NCBI GenBank assembly: GCA_016744295.1
Contig: JADGEQ010000004.1
Location: 62,001-126,000 of the forward strand
Origin: Desulfobacteraceae bacterium
GTDB lineage: Bacteria > Desulfobacterota > Desulfobacteria > Desulfobacterales > Desulfobacteraceae
Length of the DNA stretch: 64,000 bases
Direction of reading: 5' to 3'
This document shows, in pieces, positions 9,081 to 20,734 of the stretch (the first letter of the stretch is position 1; each line of letters opens with the position of its first letter). The notes under the pieces are model-generated. The model had not been told where the DNA came from. It did no database searches and saw only the letters and a list, made by a program, of their open reading frames with translations. Position numbers and translations under genes: made by a program.

Positions 9081-9293
9081 TTATGGGACCGGGTCATATC
9101 CTCCGGCATGGAATGGATGACAACGCAATATTCTTTTGACAGCAAGGGCACCGCCCCTGAGACTGCCATATTTTGTAACCGCTTCAAACGCATATGCCGA
9201 ACAGCTTGGGTAATATCTGCAATTTCGGCCTGTTAGCGGTGATATAAAAAATTGATAAAATTTAATAAATATTAATAATAGCTGTTTAACCAT
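9081..9293 (-). CDS. yidD: membrane protein insertion efficiency factor YidD
   Basis: This 70-residue protein carries the family signature [15 protein letters not shown] and a closing [12 protein letters not shown]. YidD is an amphipathic membrane-associated helper of YidC-dependent insertion. It starts two bases after the rnpA stop codon. Confidence 0.95.
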   Translation of the reverse strand: MVKQLLLIFIKFYQFFISPLTGRNCRYYPSCSAYAFEAVTKYGSLRGGALAVKRILRCHPFHAGGYDPVP

Positions 9294-9295
9294 AA

Positions 9296-9643
9296 TTATG
9301 CCGCTGCTATTTTTGTAAAAAGTTTATCAAGCTTCTCAATAATTTCTCTGTTAGATAGCGTAGTCAGACCTTTCCGTCCGATGATATTTATGTCCCTGGT
9401 TCCCGGAATAGAATCTTTCCTATGTCTAAAATATTCCCTTATAATTCTTTTTATCCGGTTCCGCGCTACTGCATTCCCCACTTTTTTAGATACGGTAATT
9501 CCAATTCGATTGCATTTGCCTGTTCCATTAAGGACGGCTGCTATAAAAAAGCCCGTGTGTATCTTTTGCCCTTGTTTCGAAAGCGTTAAAAACTGGCCCC
9601 TCTTTCGGAGCCTTACATCTTTGGGTAAAGAAAAGTTATTCAA
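9296..9643 (-). CDS. rnpA: ribonuclease P protein component
   Basis: RnpA binds the RNase P RNA and helps it cleave 5' leaders from pre-tRNAs. The 115-residue basic protein contains the family motif [14 protein letters not shown] and [14 protein letters not shown]. The start codon is TTG at 9643, 12 bases after the rpmH stop. The order rpmH-rnpA-yidD-yidC is the standard one. Confidence 0.95.
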   Translation of the reverse strand: MNNFSLPKDVRLRKRGQFLTLSKQGQKIHTGFFIAAVLNGTGKCNRIGITVSKKVGNAVARNRIKRIIREYFRHRKDSIPGTRDINIIGRKGLTTLSNREIIEKLDKLFTKIAAA

Positions 9644-9655
9644 TAAATCCCTTTA

Positions 9656-9790
9656 TTAAACCGTAAGTTTTTTTCTGCCTTTTGCTCTTCGTGCATTGAT
9701 GACCCGCCTGCCGCCTGGGGTGGCCATTCTTTTAAGAAATCCGTGTTTTCTGGTTCTTTTTCTATTGCTGGGTTGAAATGTTCGTTTCAT
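9656..9790 (-). CDS. rpmH: 50S ribosomal protein L34
   Basis: A 44-codon gene encodes the highly basic L34 protein, beginning [18 protein letters not shown] and ending [17 protein letters not shown] lies 10 bases before the ATG. It is the first gene of the long minus-strand operon. Confidence 0.97.
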   Translation of the reverse strand: MKRTFQPSNRKRTRKHGFLKRMATPGGRRVINARRAKGRKKLTV

Positions 9791-9852
9791 AAAATCACAA
9801 TCCTTAACTAAATTAGTTTGCTAAATATTAAGTCACCTACCATAAACACAAG

Positions 9853-9881
9853 ACTTTAACGTTTTTGTCGGGAAAAGTCAA
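9853..9881 (-). promoter_or_regulatory. rpmH: sigma-70 promoter of the rpmH operon
   Basis: The minus strand has TTGACT, a 17-base spacer and TAAAGT, about 60 bases upstream of the rpmH start codon. The -35 matches 5 of 6 and the -10 matches 4 of 6 consensus bases. Confidence 0.55.
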
Positions 9882-9914
9882 GAATGAACCTGATCCAAAT
9901 TAAAATTGGGCAAC

Positions 9915-11483
9915 TTATTTTACCAGGGATTCAAAAATATGGTACTCCTCAATGTGGTAATGGGGCTCGGGATAGACGGCGATGGGCTTGGAAAATTGTT
10001 TCTCCAGCCCGGCGATCAAATGCTTTTCCCGGCCGTGAAGCAGCTGGGCAATTTCAGGATGGACCTTTATCGTGAAGCGGTTGCCCATCATATCTCCGGC
10101 TTCGGAAACAAGGTCCCGGTATATTTTGTGACAGATGGATTTGCCCGATAGCAGGTGACCGTTGCCGTTACAATAAAAACAAGGCTCGCAAAGGGTCCGG
10201 GTCAGATTTCTTCTGGTCCGCTTCCGGGTCATCTGAACCAACCCAAGTTCTGTCAAGGGAAGGATATTGGTTTGGCTTTTATCCTTTTTCATGGCACCGT
10301 TCATCCGGGACATTACCTTTTCTTTGTGGGACTCTTTTTTCATGTCGATAAAATCAATGATGATGATGCCGCCGATATTGCGCAGTCTTATCTGGTATGC
10401 AATTTCTTTGACCGCTTCCAGATTGGTTTTCAGGATGGTTTCGTCAAAATTATGGTTGCCCACATATCTGCCGGTATTGACATCAATGGCAATCAGGGCT
10501 TCGGTCTGTTCAATGATGATATATCCCCCGGATTTGAGCCAGACTTTTTTCTTCAGGGCTCTTGCCACATCCGCTTCAATATTATAGGCATCAAAAATAG
10601 ATTCTCTTCCCTGGTAAAGCTCCACGCTCAGGTTTGAATCGGGCATGAGCCGTTTCAGAAAATTTTGAACATTTTCATACTCTTCCCGGGAGTCAAGCAC
10701 CAATTTGTCTGCTTCATTGGCCAACAGATCCCGGACCGCCCGAAATGTGACGGTTAGGTCTTTGTATACCAGGGCGGTTGCAGAAACCGCACGGCTCTTG
10801 GCCATGATGTCATTCCAGGTATTGTTGAGAAAGTCCATCTCTTTTTTGATGGTGAGCTGGTCAATGCCCTGGGCCTGGGTTCTGAAAATATAGCCGAATT
10901 TATTTTCCCGCATGGACAAAAGCAGGTCTCTGAGCCGGTTTCTTTCCTCTTCATCTTCAATGCGTTTGGAGATGCCGATGTGATCCACAGTGGGCATAAG
11001 AACCATATACCGGCCAGCAAGGGAGATGTGGGTGGTTACCCTGGGGCCCTTGGTGCCGATGGAAGATTTGGCCACCTGGACCAAAATTTCCTGGCCCTCT
11101 GTCAGCAGATCTTCAATGCTGCATTCGGGGGTCAGAGATGTTTTCCATGAACCATGGGGCTTTTCCCTCTCGGTTGTTCCCATACCTGCTCTATCATTGT
11201 CTGCTTCATTTTCAACTGTGTCCTGGACAAATTTTTGGTACATTTTATGGCTTGCCGTGTCCAGAACATCATCCACATAGATAAAGGCAGCCATGTCAAA
11301 TCCAATGTCAACAAAGGCTGCCTGCATGCCCGGAAGGACCCGCTGAACCCTTCCCTTGTATATGTTTCCGGCAATGCTTGTTTCATCTTCTCTTTCAATG
11401 AAAACTTCAACAATGGTGCCGTTTTCAAGGAGGGCAACCCGGGTTTCGTGGGGTGCTGAATTTACGACAAGCTCTTTTAACAT
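9915..11483 (-). CDS. rng: ribonuclease G/E family endoribonuclease
   Basis: RNase G/E cuts single-stranded A/U-rich RNA and matures rRNA. The 522-residue protein has an S1 domain at about 35-120 (GNIYKGRVQRVLPGMQAAFV), the RNase H-like and catalytic regions with DVNTG and IIIDFIDM (metal-binding Asp residues), and the zinc-link CEPCFYCNGNG. It lacks the long C-terminal degradosome scaffold, so RNase G is the better name. It follows the radical-SAM gene by four bases. Confidence 0.93.
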   Translation of the reverse strand: MLKELVVNSAPHETRVALLENGTIVEVFIEREDETSIAGNIYKGRVQRVLPGMQAAFVDIGFDMAAFIYVDDVLDTASHKMYQKFVQDTVENEADNDRAGMGTTEREKPHGSWKTSLTPECSIEDLLTEGQEILVQVAKSSIGTKGPRVTTHISLAGRYMVLMPTVDHIGISKRIEDEEERNRLRDLLLSMRENKFGYIFRTQAQGIDQLTIKKEMDFLNNTWNDIMAKSRAVSATALVYKDLTVTFRAVRDLLANEADKLVLDSREEYENVQNFLKRLMPDSNLSVELYQGRESIFDAYNIEADVARALKKKVWLKSGGYIIIEQTEALIAIDVNTGRYVGNHNFDETILKTNLEAVKEIAYQIRLRNIGGIIIIDFIDMKKESHKEKVMSRMNGAMKKDKSQTNILPLTELGLVQMTRKRTRRNLTRTLCEPCFYCNGNGHLLSGKSICHKIYRDLVSEAGDMMGNRFTIKVHPEIAQLLHGREKHLIAGLEKQFSKPIAVYPEPHYHIEEYHIFESLVK

Positions 11484-11487
11484 TGGG

Positions 11488-13998
11488 TTATCCTTGCTTT
11501 ATTTTTTTAATTCTTGCTGTCTTGATAAGCGCTTCATCTATTTTGAAATATTTTGTCAGCACCTCTGTGGGTCTGATATTTCTTGTATTATATTGCTGTA
11601 ACACCATTTCAATGCCTGTCTCATCCAGGAGGGTTATCGCTTGAACAGATTGCCTCAGGTCTGTTATCCTGATTTTACCCTTTTTACTTCTGTCTTCAAC
11701 TGTAAATTCATCTAATGCCATAAATTGATCAATGGCGGCTTGATCCAGGCAGGGGGCGGAGAGTCGGACATGATAAGCAGATCTTGTGGTGTCCTGTTGT
11801 CTGAATTTGGAATGGTGGCGGCAGTCTAGGACATTGAGCCCCGTGGGGAGGGCTTTGTTTAAGGCGTCCTTGATCTGATCAGGGCGGGTTCCGCGTTCAA
11901 GAAAGATAAACAGCGTCTCCTCTTCGCTCTCCATTCCTAAGGGCAGGGCGTTTTCAAAGGAAATCTTCATGGACGGGTTAAACCCCTGGGAGTATTTGAC
12001 AACGAGACCTGCTCTTTTTACGGCCCGTTCAACAATGGTGGCCAGTTCCAGGTGTCCAAAAAGCCTTGCTCTGTCAAGTTTTGAAAAGAGTACATCAAAC
12101 TTGCAAAAGGCATCGTCGGGCAGCAGCCTCGGAGGAGATGCAATGGCGTCGGATCCTTGGGGGATCACTTGCCCATCATGGAGGATCGGCTGGATACTTT
12201 TAAAATCGCAGACCCCGCATCCCGTGCAGTCATCCTCCCGGCAATCTGGTGTCAGGGCTTGTTCTTTTGCCTTTTGGAATTCTTTTCTCAGAAAGGCGTC
12301 TGTTACGCCTGAATCAAGGTGGTCCCAGGGCAGGGGTTCTTCTTGGCCCCTTGGGCGGGAGGTATAAAACAAGGGATCAATGCCCGTGTCATCAAAGGCT
12401 TTCTGCCAGAGTCTAAAGTTAAATTTATCGGTCCATCCGTCCAACCGGCATCCATTCTCAAAGGCAGCCACCAATAGAGGCCCAAGACGTCTGTCCCCCC
12501 TGGCAAAGACCCCTTCCAACAGGCTCATTTGCGGGTCCTGCCACTTGAGCTTGATTTTTTTGTGCCGCAGGTTGTCTTTTAAATATTGGAGTTTTTCATG
12601 GGTCTGTTCAAGGGTCATTTGGGAATGGCGCTGGAACGGCGTATGGGCTTTTGGGATAAAACTGGCGATGGAAACGGTGATACCTTTTTTTCCCTTGGCG
12701 TGGGCAACTGCCAATTGGGTTGACAAGCGGCAGATGCCTTCGATGTCCGCTTGTTCTTCAAAGGGTAGACCCATCATAAAATAAAGTTTGATGTTTTTCC
12801 AGCCAAGTTCCAGGGCATTTTCAACGGTGGCAGAGATGCTCGCTTCGGTGAGGTTCTTGTTGATAATATCACGAAGCCTTTGGGTGCCTGCTTCCGGGGC
12901 AATGGTAAAACCTGTTTTTCGAACCGTCTTGATCAATTCCATGAGTTCCGGGGTGAGTTTTTCCGCCCGGATGGAGGGCAGGGAAATGGAATTGCATTGG
13001 CCCTGGTTCATGGCCAGCAATTGCTGCATCAATTGGGGCAGGTTTGAATAATCCCCCGTGCTCAACGAGAGCAGGGACATTTCCGAATACCCGGTAGATT
13101 TTAGGGAGAATTTGGCAATCTTCAGCAGATCCTCGACGGACCGCTCCCTCACCGGCCTGTAGATCATGCCTGCCTGGCAAAACCGGCATCCCCGGGAGCA
13201 CCCTCTGGCAATTTCAAGGCGTAGCCTGTCGTGCACAGGCTTGGCGTAGGGGACTATGGGATCCATGGGAAAGTTGTCCAGGGAAAGTGTCGGTAAAAAA
13301 GCCCGTTTGATCCGGGTATAATCTTCATACAAAGGGGTGAGGGTCTGGATGCCGTTGGCATCCCATTCGGGGGTAAAAAAAGAGGGGACATAGACCCCCT
13401 CTATTTTTGATAATAGTCTGAGCAGGCTTTTCTTTTTGCCATCCCCTTCTTTCTTGAACACAATGAGTTGATTGGCAATAAGCTTGATTACCTCCTCCCC
13501 GTCCCCAATGACAAAGGCATCAAAAAAATCAGCCAGGGGCTCTGGATTAAAGGCACAGGGACCGCCCCCGATAATAAGGGGGAAACTATCATCCCGCTGG
13601 TTGGCATAAAAAGGGATGTGAGACAGGGAGAGCAGGGTCAGGATATTGGTGAAATTCAGTTCGTATAGCAGGCTGATCCCGATAATATCAAAGGAGGAGA
13701 GCTCTTGCTGGGATTCCATGGACAGGCAGGGAATATTCTTTTGGGCCATCAGCTTTTCCATGTCCGGGGCCGGGGTAAAAAATCGCTCTGCTGCTATGTT
13801 TTTTTGGCTGTTGAGGATGGAATATAAAATCTGGATACCAAAGTGGGAGGTTCCGATTTCGTAAAGGTCCGGAAAGACCAGAGCAAAGGTCAGATCCACC
13901 TGATCTCTCTCTTTTTTTACGGCATTTATTTCATTACCCGCATACCGGGTTGGGGTTTGGACCTGGGCAAGGATGTCTTGATAATTTTGTCTATGCAT
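11488..13998 (-). CDS. B12-binding/radical SAM protein fused to a DUF2344 domain (TIGR03960 + TIGR03936)
   Basis: The 837-residue protein joins two families that are often adjacent genes. The first 600 residues are a cobalamin-binding-like plus radical SAM unit (DLYEIGTSHFGIQILY; cluster motif CSRGCRFC). A small cysteine-rich stretch (CREDDCTGCGVCDF) precedes the last 200 residues, which match the DUF2344 type (FGHLELATIVERAVKRAGL). The start at 13998 (MHRQNYQDI) is chosen because residues upstream of it are low-complexity read-through. The fusion commonly sits beside RNase E/G, as here, suggesting a role with rRNA or tRNA, but the reaction is unknown. Confidence 0.85.
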   Translation of the reverse strand: MHRQNYQDILAQVQTPTRYAGNEINAVKKERDQVDLTFALVFPDLYEIGTSHFGIQILYSILNSQKNIAAERFFTPAPDMEKLMAQKNIPCLSMESQQELSSFDIIGISLLYELNFTNILTLLSLSHIPFYANQRDDSFPLIIGGGPCAFNPEPLADFFDAFVIGDGEEVIKLIANQLIVFKKEGDGKKKSLLRLLSKIEGVYVPSFFTPEWDANGIQTLTPLYEDYTRIKRAFLPTLSLDNFPMDPIVPYAKPVHDRLRLEIARGCSRGCRFCQAGMIYRPVRERSVEDLLKIAKFSLKSTGYSEMSLLSLSTGDYSNLPQLMQQLLAMNQGQCNSISLPSIRAEKLTPELMELIKTVRKTGFTIAPEAGTQRLRDIINKNLTEASISATVENALELGWKNIKLYFMMGLPFEEQADIEGICRLSTQLAVAHAKGKKGITVSIASFIPKAHTPFQRHSQMTLEQTHEKLQYLKDNLRHKKIKLKWQDPQMSLLEGVFARGDRRLGPLLVAAFENGCRLDGWTDKFNFRLWQKAFDDTGIDPLFYTSRPRGQEEPLPWDHLDSGVTDAFLRKEFQKAKEQALTPDCREDDCTGCGVCDFKSIQPILHDGQVIPQGSDAIASPPRLLPDDAFCKFDVLFSKLDRARLFGHLELATIVERAVKRAGLVVKYSQGFNPSMKISFENALPLGMESEEETLFIFLERGTRPDQIKDALNKALPTGLNVLDCRHHSKFRQQDTTRSAYHVRLSAPCLDQAAIDQFMALDEFTVEDRSKKGKIRITDLRQSVQAITLLDETGIEMVLQQYNTRNIRPTEVLTKYFKIDEALIKTARIKKIKQG

Positions 13999-14084
13999 GA
14001 TACTGAAATTTATAAAAATTATAACCTTTAAATTGTTGAGTGTAATCAAATTCTCTAATATATTATTTTTTGCAGGAAAAGGCA

Positions 14085-15464
14085 ATGAAAAGAACAAAAA
14101 TTAACATACTTACGGCTCTTGGGGAAACCCCGGGCCAGGTTCTCGTCAAAGGCTGGGTCAGAACCAAACGCGACTCAAAAGAATTTTCCTTCATGGAGGT
14201 GAATGACGGGTCCTGTCTTAAAAATATCCAGGTGATTGCCAACAAGGATCTGGAAAATTATGGTGAGATCCAGGGTGTCACCACCGGTACCTCCCTTATC
14301 GTTGAAGGAGAATTGGTGGCATCTCCGGGCAAGGGTCAGAAATGGGAAATCCAGGCCAGCCATGTTGAGATTGTCAGTCTTGCGCCGGAATCCTATCCCC
14401 TTCAAAAGAAACGCCATACAGATGAATATTTACGCACCATTGCCCATTTGCGGCCCCGTACCAATAAATACGGGGCCATTTTTCGGATCCGTTCGGAAAT
14501 CGCCTTTGCCATCCATAAATTTTACCGGGACAAGGGGTTTCGGTACTTGACCGCTCCCTTGATTACAGGGTCGGACTGCGAAGGAGCAGGGGAGATGTTT
14601 CGGGTGACCAGCCTTTCCCCAACCGAGGTCCAAAACGCTGGGCGAATGGACTTTACCAAGGATTTTTTCGGCCAGGAATCCAATCTTACCGTGTCCGGGC
14701 AATTGTCTGCGGAAATGTTTGCCCTGTCTTTGGGGGATGTCTATACATTTGGGCCGACATTTAGGGCGGAGAATTCCAACACCAGCCGTCATGTGGCGGA
14801 GTTCTGGATGCTGGAACCAGAGATGGCCTTTTGTGATCTTGAAGGAAACATGGACCATGGGGAGGAGCTGGTAAAATATCTGGTGGGTCATGCCATGGAG
14901 CATTGTGAAGAAGATCTGTCCCTGTTTTTCCAGTTTGTGGATAAATCATTGCCAGCCCTTATGGATACCCTTCTAAAACAGGAGTTTGCCAGGCTCTCCT
15001 ATACAGAGGCCATTGATGTACTAAAAAAATCCAACAAACCCTTTGAATTTCCCGTGGAATACGGAATTGATCTTCAGTCGGAACATGAACGTTTCCTGGC
15101 AGAAGAATATTTTAAAAAGCCTGTTTTTCTTACGGATTATCCCAAGACAATCAAACCCTTTTACATGCGCATGAATGGGGATGATAAAACCGTTGCAGCC
15201 ATGGATCTTTTGGTTCCCAGGATCGGGGAACTCATCGGCGGCAGCCAGCGGGAGGAGCGTCTGGATCGGCTGGAAAACCGAATGGAAGAGATGAATCTGC
15301 CCAGGGATCCCTATTGGTGGTATCTGGATTCCAGAAGGTTTGGTTCTGTTCCCCATGCAGGATTTGGTCTGGGCTTTGAACGGTTTTTAATGATGATTAC
15401 CGGGGTTACCAATATCCGGGACGTGGTTCCCTTCCCCAGAACCCCCGGCAACATTGATTTTTAA
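14085..15464 (+). CDS. asnS: asparaginyl-tRNA synthetase
   Basis: AsnRS charges tRNA-Asn. The protein has an N-terminal OB-fold anticodon-binding domain (VKGWVRTKRDSKEFSF) and a class II catalytic core with motif 2 (FGPTFRAENSNTSRHVAEFW) and motif 3 (GFGLGFERFLM). The start at 14085 is preferred over the upstream in-frame TTG because CAGGAAAAGG lies just before it. About 460 residues, the usual length. It is divergent from the radical-SAM gene. Confidence 0.96.
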   Translation: MKRTKINILTALGETPGQVLVKGWVRTKRDSKEFSFMEVNDGSCLKNIQVIANKDLENYGEIQGVTTGTSLIVEGELVASPGKGQKWEIQASHVEIVSLAPESYPLQKKRHTDEYLRTIAHLRPRTNKYGAIFRIRSEIAFAIHKFYRDKGFRYLTAPLITGSDCEGAGEMFRVTSLSPTEVQNAGRMDFTKDFFGQESNLTVSGQLSAEMFALSLGDVYTFGPTFRAENSNTSRHVAEFWMLEPEMAFCDLEGNMDHGEELVKYLVGHAMEHCEEDLSLFFQFVDKSLPALMDTLLKQEFARLSYTEAIDVLKKSNKPFEFPVEYGIDLQSEHERFLAEEYFKKPVFLTDYPKTIKPFYMRMNGDDKTVAAMDLLVPRIGELIGGSQREERLDRLENRMEEMNLPRDPYWWYLDSRRFGSVPHAGFGLGFERFLMMITGVTNIRDVVPFPRTPGNIDF

Positions 15465-15506
15465 AAGTGATTTTTAAATGCTGCCAGGCTTAGGAACAGG
15501 GCAAAC

Positions 15507-16478
15507 ATGAAAAAATATTATTTCCATGGGGATCTGGTCCGAAAAATATCAGATGCCGTCAAGGCGGGAGAGCCTTTTATCGATCTTTCCCTGGACCTGA
15601 ATCTGTCCTCTAACCGGTTTGTAATTAAAGGCGATTGCCTGGTATTGGACGAGGGCTGGGAGATTGACATAAAAAAGCTTGATCCAGTTGCATCCGCACC
15701 GCAAAAGGTTTTTTCCCTGAGCCGGGAGGGGCTCGTCCCCATTGAGGTCAGGGCAGACGGCTATTACAAGCTGGTTCCCACGGATACGGCCCCTACCCTG
15801 GAAATAAACGGGATTAAAATGCACCGGTCCAAGGATATCGATCCCCTGGTGGATGCAAGGCTGAAGACAAAACTTGTGGTAAACCGTAATGACTTGGTTT
15901 TGGATACCTGTGGAGGATTGGGATATTCTGCTGCCTTTGCCCTGAAAGCCGGTGCCAAACGAGTGGTGTCAACGGAAAAGAGCCGGCCGGTGATCCAGAT
16001 TCGAAGCCAGAATCCCTGGCTGCTGGACCAGGGGGATGGTTCAGTTGATTCGATCGGAACTGACTCGATTCGAACTGGTCCGATTGGAATCGATTTGGCC
16101 AACATTGATCTGACCAATATTGACTTGGTTCATGGGGATATTACCCAATACATAGGAACACTGGATGGCCAGATGTTTGATTCGGTTATCCATGATCCGC
16201 CGCGGTTTACCTCAGCCACAGGGGGATTGTACGGGGAGCAATTTTATGCCCAGCTGTTCAGGGTTATGAAGCCTGTCTCCCGGCTTTTTCATTACACGGG
16301 CAGCCCAAAGAAAATTAAACACCAGGACAGGTTTATCAAAAATGCCATGAAACGGCTGGAACGGGTCGGGTTTTCAAAAGTGGTGTTCAATGACAGGCTC
16401 CAGGGAATCCATGCACTGAAGAATCGGATGGGAAATCAGGACCGGTCAGAGCCTGTTTGGAAGACAACCTTCAAATAG
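15507..16478 (+). CDS. predicted class I SAM-dependent methyltransferase with a tandem-repeat insertion
   Basis: The 323-residue protein has a SAM-binding core (DLVLDTCGGLGYSAAFAL, about residue 132) and a later HDPPRFT motif in the place of the catalytic DPPY-type motif. The fold resembles spermidine-synthase-like or MnmC-like predicted methyltransferases; the substrate is not known. Between them lies an unusual insertion of about 30 residues made from five 15-bp repeats (16047-16121). It lies between asnS and hisHF on the same strand, 49 bases before the latter. Confidence 0.75.
   Translation: MKKYYFHGDLVRKISDAVKAGEPFIDLSLDLNLSSNRFVIKGDCLVLDEGWEIDIKKLDPVASAPQKVFSLSREGLVPIEVRADGYYKLVPTDTAPTLEINGIKMHRSKDIDPLVDARLKTKLVVNRNDLVLDTCGGLGYSAAFALKAGAKRVVSTEKSRPVIQIRSQNPWLLDQGDGSVDSIGTDSIRTGPIGIDLANIDLTNIDLVHGDITQYIGTLDGQMFDSVIHDPPRFTSATGGLYGEQFYAQLFRVMKPVSRLFHYTGSPKKIKHQDRFIKNAMKRLERVGFSKVVFNDRLQGIHALKNRMGNQDRSEPVWKTTFK
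16047..16121 (+). repeat. five degenerate 15-bp tandem repeats inside the methyltransferase gene
   Basis: The units encode DSIGT, DSIRT, GPIGI, DLANI and DLTNI in frame. The period is exactly five codons, so gains or losses keep the frame. Confidence 0.7.
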
Positions 16479-16527
16479 TTCATAAAAATAAGCCATAAAA
16501 CAATCCATAAAATAATATAGGAAAAAT

Positions 16528-18108
<1,581 letters not shown>

Positions 18109-18205
18109 TGGGGGGATTTTTTTTAGGAAAAGCAAAGGGGGTATAGGGAGGAATCAGAATTTGTAAAATAGCTGTTTACTAGCTATAATGTCATTTTTTT
18201 ATAGC

Positions 18206-18236
18206 TTGACAATTTGTTTTCCCCGTTGGATATAGT
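18206..18236 (+). promoter_or_regulatory. possible sigma-70 promoter of the chemoreceptor gene
   Basis: TTGACA and TATAGT are separated by 19 bases, slightly longer than ideal. They lie about 40 bases upstream of the chosen start codon. Confidence 0.4.
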
Positions 18237-18273
18237 AATGATTTTACTTATTCATAATCTGGGAGGAGAGCAT

Positions 18274-20331
18274 ATGGGAAACATTGGATTTGGCAAAAAA
18301 TTGTATATATCTTCCCTGGGGATTATCCTGCTTACCATTCTGATCATTGCAGTGGTTAATTTCTACCAGACAAAAAAAAGTTTTTTGTCCAAGGGAAAGG
18401 CCGGGATCCAAAATGTGTCCGATGTTTTGTTAAAAACAATTGAGATGCAGTACAATTTTCAAAAAACCAAGCTGGATTCAGACCTTGGCATGCTCATGAC
18501 CGAGAGTGAAAGTGCCGGAAATATTATGCTGGTCAAGTCCAGAACCGCTGAGATGGATGTGATTGATATTGATTCCGGCGCAACATCCCACCTGACCATT
18601 CCCAAATTGATTTTTGGCCTTGAATTTGTCACAGGCGAATACACGATTGTGGACAAGGTGGGTAAATTCAGCACTTCCCAGATAGCAATTTATCAGGTGT
18701 TTGAAGAAAAATTGATCAAGGTTTCCACCAATCTGAAGAACCCGGATGGCACAAGACCGGTGGGCGAGTATTTTACATCTTCGACCCATGAACATAAAGC
18801 CATGCTGGCCGGCACCCCCTATCTGTTTTTGAGCGGGACCGGCAGGGAAAAGACCCTGCAGATACTGTCTCCATTCACTGATAAGATTGAGAATGCCCTT
18901 GCCGGAGCCTACAGCATCCGCAGCAGAATATTGACCCAAGATCTGGAGAGTCTGGTGAAAAAAGTCAATGTCAGCGGTCACGGGTATTCTTTTGTCAGTG
19001 ATGCTAGGGGTAAAATCCTTGTTCATCCGGACAAGGCCTATTTGAAACTGGATGTCAGCTCCCTTAAGGGTGGAGATGAGATCATGAAAATAAAAAACGG
19101 ATTTATCTCCTATGGGCATGGCGACCAATTATACTATGGGTATGTGAATTATTTTAAGCCCTGGGACCTGTATTTTACAGTTGCCGTGTCCGAGTCTGAA
19201 CTCATGGCCGGTATCAATCGTCAGATACTGACCAGTGTCGGTGTAAGCGGAATAATTGCCCTCATCCTCGGCGCTCTGATCATCGGCGTGATGAACCGGC
19301 AGTTGATGAACAATATGAACGGTATGGCAACCCTGGCCAGGGAGGTGGCAAAGGGCAATTTCAAGCATACCTTCACCTATAAAGCTAAGGATGCCATCCA
19401 TGATACGGTTGATTCCATGAATGAAATGACCGGGGAGCTGGCCCAGATGATCCGGGAGCTCAATTTGGGGGTGGATACCCTGGGTAAGGCCTCGGGGGAG
19501 CTGAATCAGATTTCCGATCAAATGAGCATTGGGGCTGAAACAAGTGTCGGCAAAATCAATACCGTGGCATCGGCAGCCGAAGAGATGAGTGTCAATATGG
19601 ATTCTGTGGCAGCGGCCATGGAACAGGCCAGTACCAATGTTGAAACCGTTGCCGCCGGCACCAGCCAGATGAGTGACAGCATTGAAACTGTGGCCCAAAA
19701 TTCCACCCATACAAGGGAAATTACCAGCCGTGCGGTTGAGCAGGCCCGGCAGACCTCTGAACGGGTCCGACAGCTGGGAAAAGCGGCTGAAGAGATCAAC
19801 AAGGTTACCGAAACCATCAATAATATCTCTTCCCAAACCAATCTTTTGGCATTGAATGCCACCATTGAGGCGGCCCGGGCCGGTGAGGCCGGCAAGGGAT
19901 TTGCCGTTGTTGCCACGGAGATCAAGGCCCTTGCGGGGCAGACTGCAGGGGCTACCCAGGATATTGCGAAAAATATCCAGGATATCCAGGACCAGATCAA
20001 TGGGGCGGTGACAGAGATTCAGGATATATCCGCCATCATCCATGAGATTAATAATTTTGTGAATGAGGCTGCTGCTGCCATAGAGATTCAGTCAGCGACC
20101 ACCAATGAAATTGCTGAGAACATCGGCCAGGTTTCCCAGGGAATCCATGAAGTCAATGAGAATGTGTCACAGAGTTCAACTGTCTCCAGTCAGGTGGCAA
20201 CTGAAATCGCTGATGTTCTTGACACTTCCCGGCAGATCAGTGATTTTTCATCGGATGTAAAGGAAAAGGCAGCTAGCTTGAACTCAGTCATGCTTCAGTT
20301 GAGGGCCATGACCGAAAAATTTCAAATATAA
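18274..20331 (+). CDS. methyl-accepting chemotaxis protein with Cache sensor
   Basis: A 685-residue chemoreceptor. It has TM1 near residues 10-30, a large periplasmic Cache-type sensor to about 310, TM2 ([17 protein letters not shown]), a HAMP domain and a cytoplasmic signalling helix bundle with hairpin tip [20 protein letters not shown]. The start at 18274 has GGGAGGAG six bases before it, so the longer frame from 18214 is rejected. It stands alone. The ligand cannot be read from sequence; Cache domains commonly bind small acids or amino acids. Confidence 0.92.
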   Translation: MGNIGFGKKLYISSLGIILLTILIIAVVNFYQTKKSFLSKGKAGIQNVSDVLLKTIEMQYNFQKTKLDSDLGMLMTESESAGNIMLVKSRTAEMDVIDIDSGATSHLTIPKLIFGLEFVTGEYTIVDKVGKFSTSQIAIYQVFEEKLIKVSTNLKNPDGTRPVGEYFTSSTHEHKAMLAGTPYLFLSGTGREKTLQILSPFTDKIENALAGAYSIRSRILTQDLESLVKKVNVSGHGYSFVSDARGKILVHPDKAYLKLDVSSLKGGDEIMKIKNGFISYGHGDQLYYGYVNYFKPWDLYFTVAVSESELMAGINRQILTSVGVSGIIALILGALIIGVMNRQLMNNMNGMATLAREVAKGNFKHTFTYKAKDAIHDTVDSMNEMTGELAQMIRELNLGVDTLGKASGELNQISDQMSIGAETSVGKINTVASAAEEMSVNMDSVAAAMEQASTNVETVAAGTSQMSDSIETVAQNSTHTREITSRAVEQARQTSERVRQLGKAAEEINKVTETINNISSQTNLLALNATIEAARAGEAGKGFAVVATEIKALAGQTAGATQDIAKNIQDIQDQINGAVTEIQDISAIIHEINNFVNEAAAAIEIQSATTNEIAENIGQVSQGIHEVNENVSQSSTVSSQVATEIADVLDTSRQISDFSSDVKEKAASLNSVMLQLRAMTEKFQI

Positions 20332-20734
20332 TGGAGAAACACCTTTCGTCCATTTTCTATTATAGGTACCCGGGCGGGGATAAATTTCAATAGATCTCGG
20401 CAGCAGAGGGGCTCTTCCCTTCATTCTCGCCGTGGCCCCTTCCCCGGGGTATGCTGCCCAAATTCGCTTAAGGATAGTTCTCTGGATCTGTTCTCTTCCT
20501 GAAAAATCAGGAAAACCAAAGGATTCCCCGATTGACAGGGCGCTTTTATTTTACTAAGGAATGTTCAATTACTTAGTTTTCGAAGGAGGCTTCGTGCCTA
20601 TATTTGGACAAGTTAACGGGTTATGGCAAGCATATAACGGGTAACACCAAACTAAAAAGCTAACATTTCTTTTGCAGCAGATGCAAAAAATTGCGACGCT
20701 GAAAAGCACGTTCTTAAAAAAGGAGACATTACAT
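20332..20734. other. 403-bp non-coding stretch with nested inverted repeats
   Basis: No convincing gene is present. GGCAGCA (20399-20405) pairs with TGCTGCC (20452-20458), and inside it AGGGGC (20407-20412) pairs with GCCCCT (20435-20440). Further on TTCCTGA/TCAGGAA and CGAAG/CTTCG form small hairpins. Base composition drops in the second half, marking the edge of the accessory zone. The structure could be a terminator or a small RNA; neither is proven. Confidence 0.35.
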
